Assembly (NCBI GenBank): GCA_009760855.2
Contig: WPIO01000010.1
Span: 4,679,501-4,743,500, forward strand
Direction: 5' to 3'
Origin: Cristatella mucedo
Taxonomy: Eukaryota > Bryozoa > Phylactolaemata > Cristatellidae
Length of the DNA: 64,000 nt
Part shown: positions 42,045-55,027 of the stretch, piece after piece
Numbering within the stretch: the stretch's first letter is position 1
Layout: every line of letters starts with the position of its first letter
Program-made: the position numbers and the translations under genes
Notes under the pieces: generated by a model
Seen by the model: the letters and a program-made list of their open reading frames with translations, nothing else
The model's database searches: none
Told to the model about the DNA's origin: nothing

Positions 42045-42535
42045 GTAATGTAACGTAATGTATTTCCGTCTGTAACTCCACAAAGCCATAAAGACTTTGT
42101 GGGTGTTGCGCAGGAGAGTTTTGTATAGCCCACTCACAGCCGAAGCGGCTTTCGGTACGAATTCGGTTGCCAACAGACTTCATCTCACACAACAAAGAGA
42201 AAGTGGGAAGCATAGTAGAGTGAGGAGAGAAGTTGAGGTAGTGAGTAGCATGGAAGTAGCAGCTCAGGACTGCTGAAAAGGATGAGCCATATTCGGCAGC
42301 AGGAGGGTCGTTGTCGTTGCGTAAGAATTGTGGAAGCGAGTTCCACAGTCTAGGACCTGCAGAGCTAAAGATTCTATCGCCAACAGTCTTTAAGCGGAGG
42401 AATGAAACAGCTAATTAATTTTCCATACAGGACCTGAGGGTATGAGGAGGCTGAAACAGGTGCAGCAGTTCAGCTAGGTATAGAGGAGCCAAGCCGTAGC
42501 GGGCCTTGTAAATCACATCAATCCTCGAGTCTTTC
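42045..42535 (-). mobile_element. LINE family B, 3' end with RT C-terminus
   Basis: In minus sense: IDVIYKARYGLAPLYLAELL, then RIFSSAGPRLWNSLPQFLRN, then the family B 3' UTR. The LWNSLP-x-x-R-x wording marks a CR1-type RT C-terminus distinct from family A. Contains an in-frame stop. Confidence 0.85.
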
Positions 42536-42969
42536 GGAATTTTGCTAAACTGTTAACTTGAAAACTGTCGTTCTGTCTCGCTCTTGCCCTACACGACACA
42601 TTCTGGTATGATGGCAGATATATATGACGTGAGCATCTACAAGGCGTCGTTATTTATGGCAATTTGCTTAAACACGCGATAATTAATTCCGTAAAGAAAT
42701 TAGGCACAAGAAGGAAATCGACAAAGCCGTTGACAGGTCGGAGCATAACGGTCTTCCTGAAGCTGTCCTAGCGGAATTTTTTCGCGATTTGTTGTACTTT
42801 GCAAACTTGCGCACGACATACAACAACCGATTGACTTGTGTCAGCACTTAGTACTGCGTGATCGAGCGGCTTGACTACCCGGGCTGTATACAATATTGCT
42901 CCTCTTTCTTTGAGGGGAACGCAAACCCTTATATGATTCTTCTGAAACTTCAAACTACGTGCTTACACC

Positions 42970-43270
42970 CAGTGGCGGAGCCAGGATTTCCATGTAGAAA
43001 GACAAGATTTGCAAGATTTTTATCTGGGGGCCTTGATACCTGCAAGATTTTCATGCAGGCGTGGCTAGAAGAGCGACTAATGAAAAATTATAGCTTGTAG
43101 CGGAAAATCCTTGTTTATTTGACGTGAACTCGGCAGCTGTTCATCTAGTGGAACTAAAACATAACTCTGTCGTTACTGACGGTCAGGAGGCATGGGAATA
43201 GGTGTCAGCCTAGGTCGCTGCCGCACTGTAGGGGGGGGGCAAATCCCCCTGCCGCTTTGCTCCGCCACTA
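42970..43270. mobile_element. hAT-like MITE
   Basis: A 301-bp non-coding segment with terminal inverted repeats CAGTGGCGGAGC and GCTCCGCCACTA and inner GGGGG...CCCCC. The 8-bp flanks CTTACACC and CATACATC agree at 6 positions, consistent with an aged 8-bp hAT target duplication. Confidence 0.75.
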
Positions 43271-43639
43271 CATACATCAATTACATTAATTGACTGACGG
43301 TGTCCACGATGTTCGACCACTTTTGATAAAGCTGGTCTCCACAAGCGTCATTGCAACCTGCCAAACCACGAAAATTTCGGATCATTTAAGTTCTGTCTCT
43401 AGCCGCATAAAAATTAAAAACGAATTTATGTGACCGCTACCCAAGTGCAAGAAACTAATATGGGATATTAAAAAGAAAGGCTTGCTAATTGTGCATATAA
43501 ATATAAAATATAAATATATTATATATAAAACATGCCATATAAAATGCCTTCTTTAGTTGGAGATGCAAACCGCATGAGCGAGCATGTGCAAACAAATTGC
43601 ATGTTTTAAAAGTGAACCGCAAAAGGAGACATTCATTCC

Positions 43640-44075
43640 AGCAAGAGACTCAGGGTTGCTTAGAGGTAAGCGAATCGACGCGAGTGCAAAGAGTGGGTAA
43701 TATGACGCCTAACCTGATTTAGAAATAGATTAGTTCGAACTTTTAGGCTGGAGAAAGAGAATGAAGGAAGTAAAGATGCATGATGAAACTTTGAAGGTGA
43801 GACGCTGTTTGATGGAGAGCCAGGGCAGATTGGTGAGAAGTGGTGTAATGTGGAAAATGTGACGTTCACGACAAAGAAGCTTAACTGCAGAGTTTTGTAC
43901 CAACCGTAAGAGCCTTACTGCAAAGGCTGGACGACCTGGGAGCAGTGGACTGCAGAAGTTAAGGTGATATGTCACAATTGCACAGACCAGCTTGGCTGTG
44001 GTATCCTTTTTAAGCAGGATCGAATTTATGTCAGTAGGTAGACTAGACCGTGGAGGAGCCGATGTCGGCAACCAT
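43640..44075 (-). mobile_element. LINE relic, RT C-terminus
   Basis: Minus frame with KDTTAKLVCAIVTYHLNFC, RLLRLVQNSAVKLLCRERHI, HITPLLTNLPWLSIKQRLTF, diverged from family A. It abuts a LINE tail of opposite orientation. Confidence 0.82.
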
Positions 44076-44220
44076 GTTATTCATTTTTTTGTTTATCAAG
44101 CAGGATATTACTCACCATTCAATTGCATTTCCCTTTGCAGAAAATGTAAAGCGCCTAGAGAGAGATTGAGTTCTCTGAGGGCGCTTTATGAAGTGCATTA
44201 TTATTATTATTATTATTATC
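44072..44220 (+). mobile_element. LINE family A 3' end
   Basis: ACCATGTTATTCATTTTTTT, AAATGTAAAGCGCCTAGAGA, GCGCTTTATGAAGTGCA and (ATT)n. Confidence 0.88.
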
Positions 44221-45880
44221 TAGTGAGAGGTCGCTTTAGAACGGCAACACCTGAATTTCGTACAGATGCTAAAAGAGATCTGCAGGCCGAGCCCATTTGG
44301 GAGTCAGGTTTCCCGATTTCCTAGTAGCACTAATTTTTCCCCAAAATTATTAATTTTTTTGTCATTTAAATTGAGAATTGCTTGGCGGTCAAAGTGCGAA
44401 TGTCAGCAATACATGCTGCGAGTGAGACATCTGCGAGAGATCGACTCGGTGGTAGGACGTGAGGGACCAAGTGTACACGTTAAGTTTCGCGTCACCTACA
44501 TTGCAATGGAAGCCAACATGGTGCTTGGCGATCGCACCGACAAGAGAGGAGTGCATGCATTGTGAAAAGAGGCGGACCTTAAAGGCGTCTGTGGCAAGCC
44601 GTACTTCGAGGGCTCCCTGGAAAGTCGTCGACCTTTGACCTCTACGCTCCGGGCTTTCTCCCTTTGGTACGACCTAAATCGCTGCAGCATAGTTTGCCTG
44701 CCATGCCCAGGCGAGATGATATGTACTCGAGACAGGTTTGCCGATCAATGTTGCCGAGATAGCGGCCCAAAGATACAGCCGAACTAGCAGCTTCGCAACG
44801 GATCGGATCGGATTGCTCCGCTAAAGCCTAGCGAATGCTTTTAGTTCGAGCGCAGGCAATTCTAGCTAGGCCTGCCCGTCGCGCTTGGCCATGCATGTAC
44901 ATGTGTCCATTCCCAACGCAAGCTGATAATACTGAAGAGCCAAGCTAAGGCCCAATCGTTAATGTCTCGTCCATTATGTTACATACATTTGCAGCAAGTT
45001 TAAGTGAGGCCGTAGCGATGAAGCCTCATCCGTTAATCTACTTACATTCACAACTATGCGATTGTGCACTTCGATAAAGCGCAGGTTTTTGGATGACATA
45101 TCTTAACATGTTGTAGGTCCGAGTCAGGTTTCAGAGCAAACCATTCCCCAGATTCAACACTGCTGCAAGTGCATAGTGTGACCTTTCAGGATTGCTGACT
45201 TAGGTAGAGCCTCTCTGCTGGTCATTCGAGATTATTCAGCAACTCTTGATACCATTTATCACTAAATCCTTCTTGAGCCATTGATCGCCAAATCCTTCTT
45301 GAGCACTGGGCCTGTCGCCTGGGCACCACAGGCACCGTGCTACGATGTTTTTAGTCAAAACTTACCAGAAGAATTCTGAGCATAGATCTATTCGGCGGAC
45401 GAATATCCAGGAAGACATTGAATTATGACTTGCCCCAGTGATCCGTTTAGGTACACTTCTTTTTACAATGTATGTTCTCCTTCTTGCCGATGTAACTGCC
45501 AAGTTCGTACTCAAAGCTGTCATTTTCATGCATATGAAACTCCACAGCTGTACCTAGACTTCAATTCTTCCAGCATCGCAACATTTTTCAGCTCCCCGCA
45601 GCATGTATTGCTGACATTCGCACGTGAATGACAGCATTTTTCTCAAAGTAAATGACAATCAAGGCAGCTTGTTAATTAGGGGCAAACTTATTGTTCTCAA
45701 AAATTTGAAAACTAAACCCCTCAAATGAGCTCGGTCACTATATCTCTAGTAGCCGCTGCTCGGAGTCTGGGCGTCCTGTGGCAAAAATAAGTTATCACCA
45801 GATGACCAAACTCAGATAATCCACAATTTGATCTGCTTGCTTTCACCTAAGTAACATTGCAGAGGATTGGGCTTGCTCAG
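44221..45880. other. Gene-free stretch
   Basis: No exon or repeat family recognised. One local duplication, AATCCTTCTTGAGC, lies at about 45265-45305. Confidence 0.4.
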
Positions 45881-45984
45881 ATATGGACACCACAGCCAAG
45901 GTGTTCGATACATTCGTGACATCCTGGCATCAGCCATTAACTACATAGAGTGCTTCGCGCCCGTTTAACCGGGCCCTTACAGTT

Positions 45985-46515
45985 GATGAAAACTCGGCAC
46001 CAGGCTTGTCTGTCATAAACTGTTTCAACTGTAGCAGTACACCACTTCTCAGCGATCTGCATTGGCTCCCTGCTCAAGCAGCTTTTCGATTTCAAGATTT
46101 GGTCACTCCCCTTCAGGGCCTACTCATCTGAATTACTTCCTATTCAAGCTTCCAGTTGCATCAACTGCTCCATAGACTCTAGTCATTTGGTTATGCATTA
46201 AAGGAGCTTCAAATCCGTTGGAGCCGGTACCTGCACTTACTATGCTCCCGAAGCTCATTTCAGACGGAAATCACGTCATCTCCTGATTCGATGACATGCA
46301 AAAAGAAGCAAAAACCCTATCAATTTCTCGAAGTCGTAGCACCGCCAACCGATTGAATAGTCCTTTGTGTGTCTGTGAGTTCTGAAATGGTGCATATTAT
46401 GACTAACCAATTGACATGATTTTTTTTACAGCATATGTCAAGGATTACAGCATATTTAAAGCCTAGAGAGACAGTTGGACTCTCAGAGGGACTCTTGGAG
46501 GACTATAAATCAGCT
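45985..46515 (+). mobile_element. Heavily decayed LINE end
   Basis: ACCAGGCTTGTCTGTCATAA, CACTTCTCAGCGATCTGCAT and TTGGCTCCCTGCTCAAGCAG match the RT C-terminus. AAGCCTAGAGAGACAGTTGG, ACTCTCAGAGGGACTCTT is a decayed tail. Confidence 0.65.
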
Positions 46516-46899
46516 AGTTTTTTGTATACGTGTTTTATCGTTATCATTTTCACCCTCCGATGTACATGCCAAACAGGTTTGGTGGTGGGTGGGGCGGAAT
46601 TTCGCTGCCCTTGAGGAAACAGCTGAAATCGTCGAAAAGTGCTTTGAAGTTTTTTGGCTTTCCACTGTTTACCGTGCCTCGGTCTGCTAAGGTCAGGGTT
46701 GCCGAAACGAGAAAACTCGTCAAGAATTAGCGTAAGAAAAAGTACGGAAGTAGAACCGTTAACCAGAATAGATATACTGCAAAACTACTGCCAATTACTA
46801 ACATCGATTGCTGCCTCTAAAATAGAGAAAGGGAATGCTCTTAAAGTGGAGAGTATGCTAAATTGAGCAGATCTCTGCTGCATTAGCGTTGAAGAATGA

Positions 46900-48514
46900 A
46901 AGGCCATTGCCTCAACGAAATATCGTTGAATGAGTGCCGACGGCTGGCAACAACAAGTTCAACTGTGAGCAAGTTCTGCTGCGCTGAGGCCGTTTTGCTC
47001 TTATCTACTCTGGGTGGTCCTCACCTAAAGCCTCGCTTCGCGAAGTCCTAGAGCAGCAATCGTGCCCATTCCGGGGAACGGTAGCTGCTTCGCTACAGAT
47101 GGCCGAGCGTCTGAAACGCGACGTCATTACGCCGAAGCTGCCACTGCATGCCATGCTTCAAAGGGCATCCACTGGCGAGCAGAAATGGCTACGATTTACC
47201 GCAGCACAATATTTCCGTAAATATTTCGCTGCACGCCAACCCAAGTAGCTCGCCTGACAAGCAGGACGCCGAGACGCTGGCTATGGAAGCGAATCAATAC
47301 TATTTAACAATACGATAAATATTAGCTTCCTGTATTCGTTGACGGGTGGTCGATTCGCTATCGCGAATCTTGTGCCTGATATGCGGGCTCGCTCAAAGCA
47401 GCCGCTGACAGCGGCTGCTACAGCTTGTGCAGCTCGCACTGCAGGGGTCGCACGAGCTCCGCCTCGCATCCGAACTCCACCCACACGCCCGAGGGACTTC
47501 GCGGCGAATCCGGAGGCCGCTTTAATCCCCGACCGCGGATCGAACGACCCCGAGTACTCCTCATTGATTAATGCATGTCGCTTCACCCGAGTGTTGACAC
47601 GAACTGACACGACGAACTCGCCGCCTGCGTGCAGCGGCCCGAACGGAACATCGGGGTAGGAGCCTTACAAAAACAGAACCGCTACGAGCTAGCGCCGATC
47701 TCCCGTCTACCAGCGAGTCTCTCGCAGAAAGCCCGCTTGCTCTTCGGACGGCATAGACACTGATCGCTCGCACTTGCGTTCGAAAGCTTCGTAGTACTGA
47801 CCATGCCAATCAGTATTACTGCAAAAATAATCTCCGCAAGGGTTTATGTAAATTACCCCCTGCCTCTTCCGAGCCTCATAACGCCGACTGGACACGCTGC
47901 TGTCGCGAGCTCCATTCGAGAAGCCTCCAAAGTGCCTTCTCGCGCCTAGTTGTACCTCGAAGGGTGATCCCAGCCATCCCATCCTGCACGAGATCAGTGC
48001 GCAAGACAGAAGTCGGGGACAATAACCGAGCAGCGATGCTGCGAGGCCGAGACAAAGAGCGCTCGGATAGGCGGTGCCGAGCCGCAATGGCAGGGCGAGA
48101 GAATTGAGCAGGCTCGAGCAGGCCTTCGCTTTGTCGCTGGCCTTTTAATTTCTCAGTCCCTTCGGAGGCTCCGAATGTGCAAACGCAGGCTCGGCAATTG
48201 GACGCTGGAATTCGACTCAGAGCTCTTCAAGCCGGGTAGATTAAAGTGTCATCGAGCCACCACTTGCTATACCCGTCGATCAACCAGAACTTCAGAGCCC
48301 ATCGCATGCACCCGCGAGCACAACAGTCACGGCTGACGCTCATTGCATGCTGCAATCTATCGAGGTGCTCGGGGAAAGTCCTTGTTTATGTGATGCTTTC
48401 GTGCTGTATCCACGGTGTCGCCTACTGCTACAAAGAAGATGCCACTAGTCAATATATAAAATTCCCCGCACGCACCGTTAACGGTGCAAATTACTTTAGA
48501 GAATATAATGCAAT
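46900..48514. other. Partly CpG-rich stretch without recognised gene
   Basis: CpG-rich at 47300-48110, AT-richer at the end. No supported exon. Confidence 0.35.
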
Positions 48515-48800
48515 TTAATGTAATGTATCTCCGTCTGTAACTATGAAAAGTCACAAAGAATAAGTGGGTGCGACTCAATGACTTTTCTGTAGCGAACTCG
48601 AAGCCGAAGCGGCTTTCGGTGTACTTACGGTAGTCTGCAGACTTTATACCACGCAGCAAAGAGAAAGAGAGAAGCGTAGCTGAGTCGGGAGGGCAGTTGA
48701 GGTAGTGCGTAGCATGGATGTAGCAGCTTCTGGATGGCTAGTAAAGAAATGACACAGTCGGCAGCAGCAGTACCGATGACTTTGCGTAAATATAGCAAAA
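48515..48800 (-). mobile_element. LINE family B, 3' end
   Basis: AATGTAATGTATCTCCGTCT, CGAAGCCGAAGCGGCTTTCG, GTTGAGGTAGTGCGTAGCAT on the plus strand are in common with the other B copies. Confidence 0.8.
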
Positions 48801-50654
48801 TGAGCTCGCACTTCTCGAAAAGTTGTTCTCTGTATTCGCACCGTACTTTTCTTCCTCCTCATCTCATACTAGCTTGCAGCAGCGATGACTGCAGCCGCGA
48901 GCTCAATTTCTTCAGGTGCTGGCCCGACGCTGTCTCTCTCGTCTTACCCGGCCTCCCCCTCCCCGCATTTGAGCCGGCGGATGTGGGCGGGACTACGTGA
49001 GCCGTCAGCTCCCCCCCCCCCCGCCCCAAAGCAGCGTAAACGGCTTGAGTAGGAGGCACGTTCGCGTCGCTAACGAAAAAGAGTCCACAGAGTGGTCCCA
49101 GCTGTGCGGGTACAAGAACCCACTTTAGTGGACACCGTCGACGGCGGCGATTGTTAAAAACTATCGCCCGACTATCGTCCTGCGGGACTCCCGCTGCTAC
49201 GTCGCCAGCTTTTTCTAGGCAAATGCGGGAGTAGCCAAATCCACGATCGTGCGAGCAGCGAGCAGGCTGTGGACAAGACGAGGCAAACGTCATCAGTCCT
49301 CTGAGGGGCCGCGGGTAGGCGATAACTTCCGACCACCGAGACCCAAACGAGGGCTTCGATTCTGTTGCACATGTTGCATGCACACTGTTGCAAATGCACA
49401 GCGAGATGCACAGCCTATCTCGCGAGACAGCTTCTAATTCGGACCCCTTGACGTTTTAATCTTGAATATAGAGCGCCTCCAGGAAACCGTTCGGGCGGCA
49501 GTCGAGCGTTCGAGGCAGCCTGCAAGCGGACGGCTATCGCTGCTAATGCGGGCCTCAGGTACACGAAGACTTGAGTGTCGAGTTTCGGCAGGAGCCGATC
49601 GTCGTCGCGGCTCGAGGGTCTAGCGCCTCGAGGACTCGCCAAACTGCTCGCAAAGCTTTTCCGATTGATCTTTTACGCAGTCGAAGCAGCAGCGGAGAGT
49701 GCGATGGTCGGTCGGGCTTCTTTACGTCTCTCCCGCTCGCTCGCTCGCCGCGGGCAGGAGAGATTTCGCCACGAGTCCGGCTGGCGCGAGCGTGCGACAG
49801 ACGAGACGATAGCAGACTAAGCTAGCAGGGTACGCTAGCAGCCGCCGACGCTTTAGGCAGCCGAACGCACACGCTCAGGCCACGAACATGAACGCGGCCG
49901 GCTGAGAGACCATCCGGTCTGACCCTCGGGATTCGTTCATGCGGCCCGCGGTTCCCAAAAACCAGTGGGCGGCTGAGGGGGCGGCGGAGGAGCGGAGGAG
50001 GCGGCTCGGCCTACCTTCTGCCTGTCGGGCGGCGCCTGCCGGTGCTGATTGAGGTTCATATTTCGGTCAGCTCCACCTCGTCCTATAGATTCGCTGTTTC
50101 GCAGGAAAGACGGCACGCATCCGCTCGAGGCCGCATGGGTGCTAGCGCCGTGCGACGGCTTCGGCAACGGCAGCGTCGGCGGTGGCTTCTGCTGCTCCTG
50201 CAAACCACGAGGCCGCTCGTCAGGCGGCGGCGCGTCTCGAAGTCCGTGTGCGCGAGTGCGCTCGTGCTCGCTCTCGAGTCTCAGTAGGAAGGCTGAGCGA
50301 TTTCACTCGACAGAACGATTTATGACAATGGCGCTTTGGCGCGGGCAAAACAAATCACTCGCAGGCCGCCGGTCGAGTCGCTAAGAGTTGGTACACGTTG
50401 CTATTACCGAGCTGAAGTGGTTTTGTGTTTCCCTGAACGCGGCCCCAGCGAGAGCTTCCGCCTGATAGGAGCGCCGCTGGCCAGATGGCGCCTGAGCGCC
50501 CGACTTAGCGCCCCGGCCAGTTCCCCTTCACTAACTTCATCCAATTGTAGACGACGCGCACCGGCCAGCCAGCCAGCCAGCCAGCACCGCAGGGATGGGG
50601 CGGCAGCGCCGTCCTCGTCGTTGCACTCCTCCTCTCACTAAGCTCAGTTCGATT
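48801..50654. other. CpG-rich stretch without recognised gene
   Basis: C run at 49009-49022. A minus frame at 49937-50203 ends an exon-like segment (NLNQHRQAPPDRQK before AAG|GTAGGC), but it is low-complexity and unsupported. Nothing else stands out. Confidence 0.35.
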
Positions 50655-50745
50655 TCCTGTGCAGCAAATTTAAAGTGCCTAGAAGAATACCTTAGACGGA
50701 GTTCTCTGAGGGCGCTATATCAAATGCATTATTATTATTAACGCC
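50655..50745 (+). mobile_element. LINE 3' tail
   Basis: GTGCAGCAAATTTAAAGTGC, GTTCTCTGAGGGCGCTATAT, CAAATGCATTATTATTATTA. Confidence 0.82.
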
Positions 50746-52394
50746 ATTTTTAGCGATTCTCGCGGATCCGAGGGCCTTTTGCCAAAGCGGCGGCTGTCCC
50801 ACTCGCTGCAGAGAAGGAGCTCGGGAGCTCCGGTCGCGCCCCCCCCCCAGAATGGCGCTCCTCCTACGTCGAGGAACCGCCGGCCACGGTCGCCTCTCTA
50901 AGCCGGCCGCACGCCCGACCAGTTCAGCGGTCTAACTTCCTCGTCGAGCTCGAGATATTACGCTAGCGAACAGTTGCCGAACTTCGCCCCTTGGGGAGCG
51001 TCCATTTCACGGATTGGCGTGCTGCCGCCGCCGCTGCTGCTGCTGCCGTGGATATCGAAGAGAAAGGAGCTCGGGCGGCCATTTCGATTGCAGAGCGACG
51101 TAGAGGCCGAGCAAGGGCGAGCTTCGGACCGAGCGAGAGCCGAGAGGGCGTGGCCACGAGAGTTGGCTCCGGAGACTCGTGGGTTGTGCTCACGGGCACC
51201 CAAAGAGAACCCTCGAAGAGGAAAGGCCCCGAGCAGCTAGGAATGCCTACGTTTTCAGGATAAGCGCGTCACTGGTATCGAAACTACGAGCGCATGGCAA
51301 AATAAGCGCGAGGTCTCTAAACGTCTCGAGCTCAGCGTGCTCAGTGTACAAATGGTACGCCCAGAAGTCGCGGTCTTGCTAACGATGCCGCCGTGCAGAC
51401 TCGCAAAATGAAGGTAATTTGTTCTGCATCGGGCATTTCTTTGGGGTGGGTACTTTTTCTCACCACCACCCCGGGTGGTCGCTGGGCAATCTGACTTACG
51501 CTCTCATGCAGCACTTACGCAACGTAAAGCCCCGTAGGCGGGAAGACTATGAATGCTTTAGTAGCCCCCTACCGAAAAGCCGACTTTGGCGTGCCCTCCC
51601 CCCCCCCTGCAAATGCCCTTCAGCTTCACTGGAAGCCCGCTAACCACTACCAGTAGTTACTAGTTTTTCACGAAGGACTGCAGAGTTGGGAGAGCAGCCG
51701 CGCAGGATTATCGAGTAGCTGGCGTTCGCAACGCATCTTCTGCAGAGTGCGGCTGGGATTTTTCCAGTCTACAGTTGTCGAGCTGCTAACGGAACGCCTC
51801 GCCACCTAACGTTTTTGCTTCGAAGCTGTCGCTACGATATATTTTAGTCAGGTGAATCATATTTTTAGAGGGGCATTTGTTTCTCCGTCTAGACAGGTTG
51901 AAAGAGTCATTTCTGGCGGCGCGAAGAAGGGTATCCGATTTTTTTTTAATCACGTTTAAACGCACCTGCGGGGCGGCTACCCTTGGGAAGGGCGCTTCAG
52001 GCTCTACAAAAAACGGTGCATTCTGGTTTCTTTTGGGGAGGCTCTTCCGGGCTGCCCGCCATCAGCGTTCGGCCTCCGGGTCTACCTTCGGGAGGGTCGT
52101 CGGGCTAAAACTGCATTTACACGATTCAACTTACATAACTCTATCTTCAACTAGCAAGATTATCAAAGTAATTTGGTCTTGATTATCAAAGAGCATCATG
52201 AAAATCAGGGTATAGAGTTGGTCACGCAAAATTTGAACTGTACACGGCAGCTCAAGATTAGAGCTAAAAGCGCGTCTATATGTCGTAAAGGGAGGCGGCT
52301 ACTGACTCTCGAACTGCTCGTGGAAATAGGAAAAATCCTGCGTGAATTTAAATGCGAATAGCAGAAACCACTCTCCAAATACTCTATTCACATG
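50746..52394. other. Gene-free stretch, CpG-rich in its first 600 bp
   Basis: C runs at 50840 and 51597. ORFs on both strands lack motifs. No repeat family recognised. Confidence 0.35.
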
Positions 52395-52440
52395 TATATA
52401 TAAATATATATATATATATACCTGTATATTTACCTAGGGA

Positions 52441-52475
<35 letters not shown>

Positions 52476-52505
52476 TATACCTGCATATAATGTAAATATG
52501 TATAC
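52395..52505. repeat. (TA)n-rich tract
   Basis: Two TA runs separated by CCTGTATATTTACCTAGG. Confidence 0.95.
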
Positions 52506-52735
52506 AAAAATAGTCTACACACGCAAAATGTGCGGAAAACAATCACTTTCCTTGCTGCGAGGCTATTAGCATAGTGGCTGCTGACGCTCAAGGCAGATAG
52601 TATACAGCCTGCAAGTCCTTACAGCCAGTGGGGCTCAGGGACAATGGCTGCGCCGCGTGCCCTTCTATCGTGAAATGCCCACGTTAGCTCTAGCCATTAA
52701 GGGGTACCTACCTCGCATTTCGCGAGTCTCTTCGG

Positions 52736-52818
52736 GATTTCGCAGTTCATTTGTCGAGGCGTCATTTCGCCGTTCATTTGTGGCGGCGCCATTTCGCAGT
52801 TCATTTGTCGAGGCGCCA
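52736..52818. repeat. 27-bp tandem repeat, three copies
   Basis: Units of form ATTTCGC-GTTCATTTGT-G-GGCG, diverged by a few bases each. Confidence 0.85.
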
Positions 52819-53316
52819 AGGTCGCCGAAAACCAAAGTCGACCACTGTGCCCTCTCACTCGCATTTCGAACAGGCCATACGTACGTAGTACCAGGCTCCA
52901 GCCGGTCACGTGCCGCAGGAAAAAGTCGACACGCGACTTCGTCGCTCTCCTTCCTCCTCCTCGGTCTGTCCGGCCCGTCGTTTCTGGCGATAATGGCCCC
53001 TTATTTCACCTTCTGCTGAACGCCGTTCAGCAGCCTCGTGCGGCATCTTCCGGCTCCGTCGTTTCTGGCGAGAACGCGTTTTCCTTTCAGCTTCTTTTCT
53101 CACGGTATCTTGATTGGCATTCTTTTAAAAAATGTAGGCCGCACATTTAAAGTAGACATTAATTCGCAGCCATTTAATCAAACTGGTGAAAACTCACTCT
53201 CGACGATAATAATCGGGCAGCTTTCCAAACTACCAACTCAGCTATGCTAGGAGGCAGCTGGGAAGTACCGGAAGCGTTAGTCGTCGCTTCGACCGGGGTA
53301 CAGCAGGGAGAGCAAG

Positions 53317-53336
53317 CTGCAGCTGCTGCTGCTGCA

Positions 53337-53370
<34 letters not shown>
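53317..53370. repeat. (CTG)n/(CAG)n trinucleotide tract
   Basis: About 18 CTG units with two GCAG interruptions. Encodes glutamine on the minus strand, but the surrounding frame shows no gene. Confidence 0.95.
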
Positions 53371-53372
<2 letters not shown>

Positions 53373-54024
53373 ATGTCGTGGCTACCTTTCGGAAACCCTT
53401 TGTAAGTTCAAATCTTTTAATTATTTTAAGTTCAAGCATTTCAATGCTTCGTGTCAACTACGAGAATGCACGACGCAGCGACATTTTAATCGGCAAATCA
53501 TCTCCCCCTTTACCCACCCCAATTTTTGAGACACTCATAATTGCAGTAATCTCATTGTATTATGCTGCGAGAGTACGAGGACTTCGGACCCGCCAGCGGC
53601 CCATCTGCGGGTGCGTCGAGGCGCGACGCCGAGCGCCCCACCTCCGACGACGCTGCAGCAGTACCGTGCTGACTCCTTGCCTGGACTGTCTTTGCCGTCT
53701 GCGACTTGGCTACTGGCCAAAACGAGAGCAACCGTGACAAGTCACGACACTGCGTGGTCTATGCGAGAGTATAAGTCGCTATTGATTACAGGGTCTGGCT
53801 CGTAAGGCTACATTATTTTTACTAGCTTTTTTAGAATCGTAAAAGAAGAATTGGTTATGGAAAGCCCAGATCGCTACGAAGTAAACAGGCTGCAAGCCGG
53901 AAGCCAGCAAACATTTGCTGGAGATGTATCCTAACGAAGTGTGCTAATGACAGGTTTAGGGAGTTACCCACTAGGATTGATCTTCAGAAGGGCAGCGAGT
54001 GGCACGTCTTTCGCCCATAGTTCG

Positions 54025-54193
54025 CCGAGAGAGAGAGAGAGACAGACAGACAGAGCGAGAGAGACAGACAGAGAGAGACACAGAGAGAGACAGAGACAGA
54101 GAGAGAGAGAGAGAGACAGGGAGAGAGGAGAGAGAGAGACAGAGAGACAAAGAGAGAGACAGAGAGAGAGAGACAGAGAGAGAAGAGAGAGAC

Positions 54194-54226
<33 letters not shown>

Positions 54227-54230
54227 CGTC
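54025..54230. repeat. (AG)n/(ACAG)n array
   Basis: Mixed AG, GACA and GAGAGACA units over about 200 bp. Confidence 0.97.
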
Positions 54231-54367
54231 CGAAGCTGCTTCCTGCGAAAATCGTTGCCCTCGACGAACTTTCGCTCACTCCTCGCCTGCAGACGATTTC
54301 GGAACCGTTCATGCTCGATACGCCGCGTCCTTCTCGCTATTTGGGGGGACGTACGAGCCAGTGGATT

Positions 54368-54435
54368 CAATATTTAAATGCCTGGAAAGAGATTAAGTTA
54401 TCGGAGGGTGCTATACAAACGTGTTAATATTATTA
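54368..54435 (+). mobile_element. LINE 3' tail
   Basis: AATGCCTGGAAAGAGATTAA, GTTATCGGAGGGTGCTATAC, ATTATTAT end. Confidence 0.7.
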
Positions 54436-54941
54436 TGAATTTAGCCTCGTTCACTTAGCGGCTGAAGAGTCTTACTGGCTCGTACCTCCGCTTGCTAAGG
54501 ACAGAAAAGAAATGCTTTCTGCACGACTCGAACGAATGACCGGGGTCGTAAACCACAAGCACCTTTGCCTCCGAGCGAAGGTTTTGCCGACGATGCTACA
54601 GCGCGCCGGCGGCCGCCGCCGTTGACGCTCGTCTGTGCGGGCGGCTGCACTGTGGATCCATACTTTGCTAGGGGTTAGTTTTTTCAGCTCCGCAGAGCTC
54701 CGTACCGGCAAAGTTAAAGGCACCTTTGCCGAGGAAACGTGAGGACGAACGCTGTGCGCCGCCAGCGAGCGCACCGCCGCGGCCGCGCGCCGACGGCTCA
54801 AGCAGCGGCACGCGGCCTGGCCGGTGCTACTGTCCGAGGAGGTAGCTTGGCCGCGTTTACAGCGCATCCTACGAAAACCGCCGGCCGGCTGGGCCGGCTG
54901 GTTCGGTGCAGCTGCCGCGCGCTGACCACCGTCTGCGAGCT

Positions 54942-55027
<86 letters not shown>

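Noticed and set aside
49937-50203. Proline-rich minus ORF with a donor-like end
   Set aside because: Low complexity in CpG-rich DNA, with no recognised acceptor of good quality and no family. Noted only as a possibility.
53242-53457. Poly-glutamine ORF on the minus strand
   Set aside because: It is the (CTG)n repeat. The flanks show no exon boundaries or conserved domain.
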